From assembly GCF_007004095.1 (NCBI RefSeq), contig NZ_VHJK01000001.1:934501-998500 (forward strand): a stretch of DNA of 64,000 nt, given 5' to 3'. Both the position numbers and the translations under genes were made by a program. Positions 1-7,519 of this stretch are shown here, piece after piece. Origin of the DNA: Erythrobacter insulae (GTDB lineage: Bacteria > Pseudomonadota > Alphaproteobacteria > Sphingomonadales > Sphingomonadaceae). The notes beneath the pieces were generated by a model. That model was not told the DNA's origin, did no database searches, and was given only the letters and a program-made list of their open reading frames with translations. Each line of letters begins with the position of its first letter. The stretch's first letter is position 1.

Positions 1-1202
1 CCGATCGCCAGATGGTCATGCTTAAAGAACTAGCCGCGTGTGCCGATTTCGCAGAAAACAAAGGCAATCTGCCCATCATTCTGGGCAAGGATATCGCGGG
101 CGAGCCGGTTGTGGCAGACCTTGCCGCGATGCCTCACCTGCTTGTGGCAGGGACCACCGGATCGGGTAAGTCGGTCGGCCTGAACTGCATTCTTTTGTCA
201 TTGCTGTATCATTTCACACCGGCAGAGTGCCGTTTGATCCTGATCGATCCCAAAGTGCTCGAGCTGAAAAGCTATGACGATATTCCGCATCTGCTTTCCC
301 CGGTGGTTACCGAACCGCACAAATCGGTCCGCGCGTTGAAATGGGCGGTCGAGGAAATGGAGCGCCGTTACCGGATGATGAGCTCGATCAATTCGCGCAA
401 CATCAACAGCTTTAACGAAAAGATCCGGGCCGCTGCGGCCAAGGGCAAACCGCTTGGCCGGCGCGTACAAACAGGCTTTGACCCCGACACTGGCGAACAA
501 TTGTACGAGGAAGAGCAGCTCGATTACGAACCATTGCCCCAGATTGTGCTGATTGTGGATGAGCTTGCCGATTTGATGGTGACGGTTGGCAAAGAGATCG
601 AAGTCCTGATCCAGCGGCTCAGCCAGAAATCGCGCGCGGCGGGTATCCATTTGATCATGGCGACCCAGCGCCCATCGGTCGATGTCATCACAGGTGTTAT
701 CAAAGCCAACCTGCCAACCCGCATCAGCTTTAAGGTTACAAGCCGGATCGACAGCCGCACCATTCTGGGTGAGCAAGGCGCCGAACAGCTGCTGGGCAAG
801 GGCGATATGCTGTATAAACCGAACACAGGCGCAACGGTCCGCGTCCACGGCCCGTTTGTCAGCGATGAAGAGGTTGAGGCGGTTGCAGATTTCTGGCGAG
901 CGCAAGGATCGCCGGAATATATTGAAGCCGTTACCGAAGAACCCGCCGATGGCGGCGGGCTGACATTCGAAGACGATTTGACCGCATCAGACAATCCCGA
1001 TGAACGCAAATATCGTCAGGCCTGCCAGATCGTAATTGAAAACCAGAAAGCTTCAGGGTCCTGGCTGCAACGCCAGATGGGCGTGGGATACAACACCGCG
1101 GCCAAATGGATCGAGCGCATGGAAAGCGAAGGCCTGGTCGGGCCTGCGAACCATGTTGGCCGACGCGAAATTTTCCGCGATCAGGATGGCAATCCGCTTT
1201 AA
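1..1202 (+). CDS. ftsK: DNA translocase FtsK, C-terminal part (cut by left edge)
   Basis: This is the motor and gamma part of FtsK, the ATP-driven DNA pump that moves chromosome termini through the division septum and activates XerCD at dif. The frame is open through base 1, so the N-terminal membrane domain lies outside the window. The Walker A motif GTTGSGKS is about 45 residues into the readable part. A Walker B-like stretch (IVLIVDELADLM) and the family motif MATQRPSVDVITG follow. The last ~65 residues form the winged-helix gamma domain that reads KOPS. It ends at a TAA and is followed by about 260 bases without a gene. The call is firm because the motor and gamma motifs are all present in order. 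Confidence 0.97.
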   Translation, partial: DRQMVMLKELAACADFAENKGNLPIILGKDIAGEPVVADLAAMPHLLVAGTTGSGKSVGLNCILLSLLYHFTPAECRLILIDPKVLELKSYDDIPHLLSPVVTEPHKSVRALKWAVEEMERRYRMMSSINSRNINSFNEKIRAAAAKGKPLGRRVQTGFDPDTGEQLYEEEQLDYEPLPQIVLIVDELADLMVTVGKEIEVLIQRLSQKSRAAGIHLIMATQRPSVDVITGVIKANLPTRISFKVTSRIDSRTILGEQGAEQLLGKGDMLYKPNTGATVRVHGPFVSDEEVEAVADFWRAQGSPEYIEAVTEEPADGGGLTFEDDLTASDNPDERKYRQACQIVIENQKASGSWLQRQMGVGYNTAAKWIERMESEGLVGPANHVGRREIFRDQDGNPL

Positions 1203-1260
1203 TCTGCGGATCGCATTTGCATTGGGCCAATAGGGCCACAATTACGCGCTCGCGTGTGGC

Positions 1261-1316
1261 GGCAGGTGACTGGTGTCAGGTGACTGGTGGCAGGTGACTG
1301 GCGGCAGATGGGTGGC
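1261..1316. repeat. 14-bp tandem repeat, four units
   Basis: Four consecutive 14-base units (GGCAGGTGACTGGT and variants) lie at 1261-1274, 1275-1288, 1289-1302 and a degenerate copy at 1303-1316. They sit in the gap between ftsK and the next gene. The unit length is not a multiple of three and there are no spacers, so this is a minisatellite and not a CRISPR array. I see no other feature in 1203-1461. Confidence 0.8.
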
Positions 1317-1461
1317 ATCTGCGCAATATCCCGTAACATTGGTTAATTGATCTTGGGTCTGCACGCCCGGCCAGCGGCGGTGTGCGCGCGGGATCGGTAA
1401 TCTGCGTGGTTTAAAATCAGGGTTAGGATTTTGTAAACGACCCCTGCGTATATCCACTGAG

Positions 1462-2409
1462 ATGATCAATCGGACTGTCTTGAAGCGTGGTTTCGCGATG
1501 CGAGGTGCTCTGCTCAGCCTTTTTGCCACAGCCTGCGTAGCAGCCTTCGTGTCTGCGCCTGCCTTGGCTCAGGATGACAGCAAATGGGTCCTGTCGCCTG
1601 ATGCACGGGTGGAATTCGCCTTTATCAGCGCCGAAAGCACGACCCGCGATGAACAATTGGTCGTCGATGGCGATGCGTTTACTCTGCGCGCTCAGGTCGG
1701 CGTTGATTTCGAAGATGAAGACACCCGGTTCCGGATCGAAGCGGACCGTATCGAAGTGTTTCGCCTTGGCGAAGATCGCGCCGATACCGCGCGTGATCGG
1801 TTCACCGCACAGTTCCAACAAGATCTGAGCAAAGAATGGGAAGTCGAGCTTCGCGCTCGCCACTATGATGATTTTGTAACCGCTGAATCAGGCAACACTG
1901 ACGAGCTTCAAGGGTCCGCCGCGCTCACATATGAACCAGAGCGCGCCAATCGCTTCACCGTCCGCGGCACATGGCGCGACCGCAATTACGATAATGGCAC
2001 TGCGCTGGAGACAGACGGTTCGGGACCGCGCGTTGATGCACAATATCGCCGCCGCCTAGGACGGTACCACTATCTGACATTCGATCTGCGCGCAGAATCG
2101 ATCGAATCGGATGATCCACGGCGCGGATTTGAACGTCAGTCAGCGCGCGTATCCTACACAAGACCGATTACACCCGATCTGCGGGTTCGGCCTGCGATTG
2201 AGTTTCTGAACACCCGTTTTGACGGCCGCCTGACCGATGCGGGCGCGCGCCGTAATGATCAACTGGTCGTTCCCGAGATCGAAGTGCTTTGGTGGCCAGA
2301 TCGCTGGCGGATCGAAGGCGAAGCCAAATACGTATTTTCAGACAGCAACGAACCTCTTCGCGAGCGTGAGGGCTACCGGCTAACGATATCGGTAGGGTAT
2401 GTATTCTGA
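1462..2409 (+). CDS. exported outer-membrane beta-barrel-like protein, first gene of trio
   Basis: I do not recognise a named family. The N-terminus is a clear signal peptide ending near APALAQD. The mature part alternates charged and aromatic residues in short strands, and the protein ends in ...SVGYVF; a C-terminal Phe is the usual outer-membrane barrel assembly signal. An in-frame ATG at 1498 is an alternative start that still leaves a full signal peptide, and neither start has a strong Shine-Dalgarno sequence. Its 3' end overlaps the next gene by 11 bases, so it is probably co-transcribed with the 7TM protein and the ATP-grasp ligase. A role as the outer-membrane partner of that system is inference. 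Confidence 0.7.
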   Translation: MINRTVLKRGFAMRGALLSLFATACVAAFVSAPALAQDDSKWVLSPDARVEFAFISAESTTRDEQLVVDGDAFTLRAQVGVDFEDEDTRFRIEADRIEVFRLGEDRADTARDRFTAQFQQDLSKEWEVELRARHYDDFVTAESGNTDELQGSAALTYEPERANRFTVRGTWRDRNYDNGTALETDGSGPRVDAQYRRRLGRYHYLTFDLRAESIESDDPRRGFERQSARVSYTRPITPDLRVRPAIEFLNTRFDGRLTDAGARRNDQLVVPEIEVLWWPDRWRIEGEAKYVFSDSNEPLREREGYRLTISVGYVF

Positions 2410-3520
2410 TCTGATCTCCAAAATCAGGCAGATACGGGAGCGCGCGACCCCTCAGGTTAAGCGGCCCTTCTATATCGGCTTGGGCGTGGGTCTTGCCCTC
2501 GCTGTGCTGGTGGCACTGGGTCTCGCGAATACCGAGACCTTTTTTGCTATGCCATCCTCGTTCGAGGGGATCGCAACCTCACAGGCGGTCTGGGGCCTTA
2601 AACCATCCAACCTTTTGATGGTCCTGCCATTGGGTGCGTTTCTGGTTGTGCTGGCGCGCAGCTTTATCGGTCTGAAAGCATTTGGCCTGTTTACCCCGAT
2701 GCTGATCGCTCTCGCCTTCCTCCAGATTGGTCCGGTCATGGGCCCTGTCGTGCTTGGTTCTTCGGTTCTTGCAGGCATGGTGATGACACCAACCTTGCTC
2801 AAATTGCGCATGACCCGCGTGGGCTTTCTAGGCGTGCTGATCTCGCTGATCGTGCTGGTGCTTGTCGGTCTGCAAATGGTCCTCGACACGCAGCTGCAAG
2901 TCGATGCGTTTCCGGTAATCGTTTGCGCATTGGTGGTCGAACGCTGGTGGCGTCAGTGGGAAAAAGACGGACCCAAAGAAGCCGCCTGGCAAGCATTCAA
3001 CACATTCATGATTTCGGTCGTGATCCAGTTTGTCATGGTCTCTCACATTGCGCTCATGCTGATCGAGTGGTCACCGCTTTTGATGCCGGCCTTCACCGGT
3101 CTGGCGATTGCGATACTTGGCCGATATCGCGGATTGAGGGTAACCGAGATTGGCCGTTTTGCGCCGATCTGGCTGGAACGGCGGCGGGTTGCGAGAGAGA
3201 GCGAGGCGTTGGAAGGCGCCGCCGAGGACCGGCGCGTGGGTGCAGCTGACACCCGCAGAATACCCGAAGATGCGGAACATCAAGACAGTCCCAAAGTGCC
3301 TGACGAATCAAAACCCGTTCATGGGCGAAGTCCGCCTATCCACAGAGTCTGGGAAATCACCTCTTTCGAAGAGGTGGAACCGGTCGAACTAAGGCCGGAC
3401 CCCGACCACAAAGAACCCGTCACGCCAAATAGCGAGTCCCAGTTCGGGGCTCGTTTCAGCGCATCTGAGAAGTTTCCCGTGAACAAGACCTGGTTAATAG
3501 GATCTGCCGACGATGTTTGA
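2399..3520 (+). CDS. 7TM protein of the inactive-transglutaminase (UUP1-like) class, without the transglutaminase domain
   Basis: Inner-membrane protein with hydrophobic segments near residues 25-43, 71-88, 96-112, 115-131, 141-162, 168-182, 201-222 and 226-242. It closes with GRYRGLRVTEIGRF, which looks like the end of the 7TM module found next to RimK-like glutamate ligases. As I recall the family, a catalytically dead transglutaminase domain sits between the first helix and the 7TM block; here only about 27 residues are present. A hydrophilic charged tail of about 110 residues (263-373) follows the membrane part. It overlaps both neighbours (11 and 8 bases), implying tight coupling. The family call is moderately secure; the substrate is unknown. 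Confidence 0.7.
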   Translation: MYSDLISKIRQIRERATPQVKRPFYIGLGVGLALAVLVALGLANTETFFAMPSSFEGIATSQAVWGLKPSNLLMVLPLGAFLVVLARSFIGLKAFGLFTPMLIALAFLQIGPVMGPVVLGSSVLAGMVMTPTLLKLRMTRVGFLGVLISLIVLVLVGLQMVLDTQLQVDAFPVIVCALVVERWWRQWEKDGPKEAAWQAFNTFMISVVIQFVMVSHIALMLIEWSPLLMPAFTGLAIAILGRYRGLRVTEIGRFAPIWLERRRVARESEALEGAAEDRRVGAADTRRIPEDAEHQDSPKVPDESKPVHGRSPPIHRVWEITSFEEVEPVELRPDPDHKEPVTPNSESQFGARFSASEKFPVNKTWLIGSADDV

Positions 3521-4457
3521 ATCCTTCCGTCAATTCTGGGGCAAGGAAACCCCGCGCAAAGCCGGTCACGGCATGCAACCCATTCCGATGGTCGCTCTTG
3601 ATGAGATCCTCGGGATCAATATGCGCAACGCGTTGATTGCCAAATACAATCCACGCAGCGCAATCGAGCGAGCGCGCGACAAAGTGGCCGCTAAGGTCGC
3701 ATTGGAAGCCGCAGGGATCGCCTGTACCGGTACAGTAGCGGTGATTGACGATCACCAGAAACTCAATGCTTTCAAACCAGCTCGCGATATGCCCGATGCG
3801 TGGGCGATCAAACCCGCTCGCGGATCGCAAGGCGATGGAATTCTGCTCGCCGTTAGGCGGGAGGGGGATGTCTGGTATAAAGGCTCAGGCACTCCGTTAA
3901 CGGTGACAGATGTAATGCATCACATCCAGAAAGTCGTCGATGGCGGCTTCTCCGGCGACACTGTCAGCGAAGATGCAGCCTTGATTGAACCGCTGATCAT
4001 CGCCGATCCGACCTTGGCCGATCTGGTCCCCGAAGGCCTGCCCGATTTGCGCGTCATTTGCCTGCATGACGAACCGATTATGGCGATGCTGCGCCTGCCG
4101 ACCAATGCATCGGACGGAAAGGCAAACCTTCACCAGCGCGCCATTGGTGCAGGCGTTTCTTTGGAAACCGGCCGGATCACCCGCGCTCTGGTGCGCGGTG
4201 TAGAAATCACTCACCACCCGGATACCGGCACCAAATTGATCGGGTATCAGGTGCCCGGTTGGGACCGCGTTCTGGAACTGGCCGGAAGATGCGGCCCCGC
4301 CATCGGGCTGGGGTATAGCGGATCTGACATCGTTCTAGACAAGAACGATGGCCCGCTGATCATTGAAGTGAACGCGCACCCCGGCATTGAAATCCAGAAC
4401 ATTTGCCAATTGGGCCTAAAGGCTCAAATGGCGCAGCTGGGTGAGGATTTCAAATAG
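3513..4457 (+). CDS. alpha-L-glutamate ligase-like protein (RimK-related ATP-grasp)
   Basis: ATP-grasp ligase of 314 residues, the usual length for the RimK-related ligase family that accompanies 7TM inactive-transglutaminase proteins. Visible family stretches are INMRNALIAKYNPRSA near 35-50, the nucleotide-binding loop KPARGSQGDG at 100-109, and near the C-terminus GYSGSDIVLD and EVNAHPG, which carry the metal and phosphate ligands. Family members are thought to form amide bonds between an amino acid and a peptide or protein; the substrate here cannot be read from sequence. The start overlaps the preceding stop by 8 bases. No signal peptide is seen, so the catalytic domain should be cytoplasmic. 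Confidence 0.88.
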   Translation: MFESFRQFWGKETPRKAGHGMQPIPMVALDEILGINMRNALIAKYNPRSAIERARDKVAAKVALEAAGIACTGTVAVIDDHQKLNAFKPARDMPDAWAIKPARGSQGDGILLAVRREGDVWYKGSGTPLTVTDVMHHIQKVVDGGFSGDTVSEDAALIEPLIIADPTLADLVPEGLPDLRVICLHDEPIMAMLRLPTNASDGKANLHQRAIGAGVSLETGRITRALVRGVEITHHPDTGTKLIGYQVPGWDRVLELAGRCGPAIGLGYSGSDIVLDKNDGPLIIEVNAHPGIEIQNICQLGLKAQMAQLGEDFK

Positions 4458-4465
4458 GCCGAAGC

Positions 4466-5539
4466 TTATTCGGCGGCGTCTTCTGCCGGTGCCGCACCGC
4501 CCAGATCCGCCGCTGTCATCGTGATTTTTTCGTTCACGCGCCGCTCGTTCATGGCCATCACATCAGCAGGTGAAGCGACCAGACCAATCCGAGCCAGCGG
4601 TCCGTCTGCGCTCCAGTTTTTCACCCATTCATTGAGATACAGATCAAGTCCGGGAATGGCGCGCATGTGCGCTTTTTTGACATAGACAAAAAGCGGGCGG
4701 GCACCGGGATACGCGAATGATGAGATATTCTCATAAGTCGGGTCGACGCTATTCATCGGCAGGCCTTTAACCTTGTCGGCGTTTTCCTCGAGATAGGAGA
4801 AACCGAACACGCCGACGGAGCGAGGGTTGCCTTCGATTTTCTGGACGATCAGATTGTCCTGCTCACCCTGATCGACATAGGCACCGTCAGAGCGTACCTC
4901 GGTGCAGATCGCCTGATGCGCGTCTTTGTCGCTTTCCTTAAGCGCCTTCATATCGGCATTGGTATCGCAGCCGACTTCAAGAACGAGCTCTTTCAAAGCG
5001 TCGCGTGTTCCCGATGTGCTCGGCGGGCCGTAAACCAAAATCGGCTCGTCCGGCAGCGAGGGATCGACATCAGCCCATGTCTTTGCAGTCTGTTCGCCGC
5101 CATACGGATTGGCGGCGAGTGCTTCATACACGATGCGCGGCGACAGGTTCAGTTCAATCCCGTCAGTGGCAGAGGCAAAGGCAATTCCGTCCAGCCCGAC
5201 CTGCAATTCGATAATGTCGTTAACGCCATTGGCCTGACAGCGTTCGAATTCAGACAGCTTCATGCGGCGCGACGCGTTCGCCATATCCGGCGTATCGGCA
5301 CCTTCACCCGAACAGAATAGCTGGATCCCGCCGCCTGTACCGGTCGATTCGATAAGCGGTGATTTGTAATCAGGGTTCGACCGCGCAAAGCTTTCGGCAA
5401 TTTGTTTTGCGAACGGATAAACCGTCGATGATCCGACAGCACGAATGGAATCGCGCGAGCCACCTCCACCGGCGCTATCGCAACCGGCGAGTGAAACAGA
5501 TGCTATCAGGGCAATTGCGAGGGTCTTGGTCGATTTCAT
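4466..5539 (-). CDS. pstS: PstS-type phosphate-binding lipoprotein
   Basis: Periplasmic substrate-binding protein of the phosphate ABC system, 357 residues. The lipobox LAGC places the lipidated Cys at residue 20, and the family stretch VGSSTVYPF follows about 15 residues later. Further phosphate-binding loops are visible (STGTGGGIQLF, PPSTSGTRDAL). I chose ATG at 5539 over an in-frame TTG one codon earlier because AAGGA sits eight bases before the ATG. It lies downstream of the OprP-like porin on the same strand. The permease and ATPase genes pstC, pstA and pstB are not in the window. A weak Pho-box-like motif precedes the start. Confidence 0.9.
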   Translation of the reverse strand: MKSTKTLAIALIASVSLAGCDSAGGGGSRDSIRAVGSSTVYPFAKQIAESFARSNPDYKSPLIESTGTGGGIQLFCSGEGADTPDMANASRRMKLSEFERCQANGVNDIIELQVGLDGIAFASATDGIELNLSPRIVYEALAANPYGGEQTAKTWADVDPSLPDEPILVYGPPSTSGTRDALKELVLEVGCDTNADMKALKESDKDAHQAICTEVRSDGAYVDQGEQDNLIVQKIEGNPRSVGVFGFSYLEENADKVKGLPMNSVDPTYENISSFAYPGARPLFVYVKKAHMRAIPGLDLYLNEWVKNWSADGPLARIGLVASPADVMAMNERRVNEKITMTAADLGGAAPAEDAAE

Positions 5540-5576
5540 CAAATTGATCCTTCGGATGTCATATAGTTGGCCAGCT

Positions 5577-5594
5577 ACTACGATTGTATGACGC
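5577..5594 (-). promoter_or_regulatory. possible Pho-box-like site upstream of pstS
   Basis: On the minus strand, 5594 down to 5577 reads GCGTCAT-ACAA-TCGTAGT, a 7-4-7 arrangement resembling two degenerate CTGTCAT half sites. A TATAT stretch that could serve as a -10 lies about ten bases further on. A related CCGTCAT-ATCG-TAAG is found upstream of phoA. The match to the consensus is partial, so this is suggestive only. Confidence 0.3.
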
Positions 5595-5652
5595 GCTTAT
5601 TACACTCTCCGTACCGCTCGGCAGCAGTCACGCAATGTGTTGGGACAAGCGG

Positions 5653-7023
5653 CTAAAAATCAATCTGCGCCCGCATAGCGATAATATCGGCGGCGTAATC
5701 GCGGCTGCCGGTTCCGGTTGGAAATGCCGCATCGCCATATTCAAGGTGCGCATAATTGGCGAGCAACATGGTGTAATCGGTGGGCTTCCAAACCAGCGAC
5801 GCCATATATCCATCCTGCGTTCCGCCGATAATTCCAGCATCGTTCAGATCAAGCCGGTCATAGCGCAGGTTCACTTGCAGCGACCCGAACCCGCCATCAT
5901 CGACCGCGCTGGCGGGTTTGCTGCGGTCAAAAGTTCCGCTTTTATAGCCGCGCGTATCGCCCTTGGTCAGGAAATAGCCCGCTTCGATAGACCCGCCGAA
6001 AAAAGTGGGGTCCTGCATCCCGGCAGACAGGCCGACATTCTGCCAATAGACTTCTGCGGCGGCGTGAAATGGGCCGGAAATGATCGCGCTTTCCAAGCCC
6101 AATCCGAATTCATTGTCTGCATCGAGGCGGTCGGTGTTGATGAACCTGTCCGCCGTGAAATGCACCAGCGGACGCTGGCGATATCGCACAGTCGATCCGC
6201 CTTGCAGCTCGTTGTAGTGAATTGACCCGCCCAGATGAAGCTGTGTCTCGCCAATCTTCGGCATGTACACGACGCGGCTATCAAGGCTCCAGTTCTTGGT
6301 GCCGGGCAGATCGATCATATTGTCGGTGAATGCGCCTGTCTGGACCAAGATATCGCCACTATTTATGACCAATGCTGCACCGACGCGGCGCTCAAATACA
6401 AATGCATCGGTAAAAGCTGAGCGTTCGATGAAGCTCGTGTGCACGCTGCTCGTCAATTCCTCCAACCCCTGAAAGGTGTTGAATTGGCCGACTAGGATTT
6501 CCGCATCTCCGGTTTCATATGAAATGATCGCATCGGTCACGGTTAGCTGGCTGGCAGCAAAATCAAACTCGAATTTATAACCGAAACCGCCTGGCAGATC
6601 ACCGGAGGCGCCGAGGCGCGCTCGCCGCGTTTCGCCGCCAAACCCGCCGCGCCCGGTCGAACCGGGGACATCGATCGTCCCGGCATCGAATTGCAGCCGG
6701 CCGCGCGGTTTGAAACTCCACCCGCTTTTGTCGGTGATCTGCGGCATGCCTTTGAATTCGATAGTTTGGCCCGGAGTAGATTGGCCCGTATCAACAGCAT
6801 CGGCGATTTGTTCGCTGGCGTCTTGTGCGACAGCATTGGTTTCAGCCAGGCTGGCTTCAAGCGCTTCCATGCGCGCTGCCATTTGCGCCATTTGAGCCCG
6901 CATTTCGGCAAGCTCCTGGCGTAATGCTTCTTCGTCTGGCGCTTCGGCGACCTGTGCGAATGCAGGCGTTGTGATGGCCGCAAGAGTGGCCGCCATAGCC
7001 AACGTTGAGATTTTGTGATGCAT
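5653..7023 (-). CDS. OprP/OprO-type porin, probably for phosphate
   Basis: Outer-membrane porin of 456 residues. The signal peptide ends near TPAFA (about residue 23). A heptad-like coiled coil follows (about 30-65, with EALRQELAEMRAQMAQMAARM), a layout typical of trimeric phosphate-selective porins. The barrel begins after KGMPQITDKSGWSFKPRGR and ends RAQIDF, a classical terminal-Phe signature. I chose ATG at 7023 over a start 20 codons upstream because it gives a clean signal peptide. It precedes pstS on the same strand with a 113-base gap, so the pair probably brings phosphate across the outer membrane and then captures it. Anion specificity is inferred from family and neighbour. Confidence 0.88.
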   Translation of the reverse strand: MHHKISTLAMAATLAAITTPAFAQVAEAPDEEALRQELAEMRAQMAQMAARMEALEASLAETNAVAQDASEQIADAVDTGQSTPGQTIEFKGMPQITDKSGWSFKPRGRLQFDAGTIDVPGSTGRGGFGGETRRARLGASGDLPGGFGYKFEFDFAASQLTVTDAIISYETGDAEILVGQFNTFQGLEELTSSVHTSFIERSAFTDAFVFERRVGAALVINSGDILVQTGAFTDNMIDLPGTKNWSLDSRVVYMPKIGETQLHLGGSIHYNELQGGSTVRYRQRPLVHFTADRFINTDRLDADNEFGLGLESAIISGPFHAAAEVYWQNVGLSAGMQDPTFFGGSIEAGYFLTKGDTRGYKSGTFDRSKPASAVDDGGFGSLQVNLRYDRLDLNDAGIIGGTQDGYMASLVWKPTDYTMLLANYAHLEYGDAAFPTGTGSRDYAADIIAMRAQIDF

Positions 7024-7120
7024 AATCAGCTTTCGAAGTAACCAGACGGCGGCTGGGTAACCCATGACTGATCGCCGCGTCAATTATCGGCGGCCTTTCC
7101 TTGTTGAACAGCCAAGCGTC

Positions 7121-7519
7121 TTACGCGGCGCGGAATGGGGCAAGCACTTCGGGCCTGACCCGCGCCAATCTTCCGGTTTCGCGGTCCAGCATCGCCCATG
7201 TCGTTTGGGCTGAAACCAGCGTCTTTCCGTCCGCGCTGAGAAATTCGACATGGCGCACCGATTTCGCGCCGCGCGCGCCGTCTGGGATCCAAGTCTCGCC
7301 CTGCGCAATTTCACCTGCGGCAATGTTGCCGCGATAATCAATCTCGTGCCGGATCACTACCCAGAAGAATTGCTCGCGGTGGGCAGGATCGGCGACCGCA
7401 TCCCAATGCGCGGTCGCCAGATCCTGAATCCATTGCACCCAGACCGAATTGTTGACGTGGCCTAGCTCGTCAATGTGCTCGGGTGCGGCGGCAAAGGATT
7501 TGGTGAAGCGTGTCGTCAC
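7121..7519 (-). CDS. acyl-CoA thioesterase, 4HBT hotdog fold
   Basis: Single-domain hotdog thioesterase of 132 residues, the normal size for the YbgC/4-hydroxybenzoyl-CoA thioesterase group. The motif DELGHVNNSVW at about 17-27 is the family signature. The start is GTG at 7519, overlapping the stop of oligopeptidase B as GTGA. This makes it the second gene of a two-gene minus-strand unit. The substrate cannot be specified, and the pairing with a peptidase gives no functional clue. Confidence 0.9.
   Translation of the reverse strand: MTTRFTKSFAAAPEHIDELGHVNNSVWVQWIQDLATAHWDAVADPAHREQFFWVVIRHEIDYRGNIAAGEIAQGETWIPDGARGAKSVRHVEFLSADGKTLVSAQTTWAMLDRETGRLARVRPEVLAPFRAA

Noticed and set aside
1261..1316. 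CRISPR-like array or attachment site
   Set aside because: Contiguous 14-base units without spacers; no integrase nearby.
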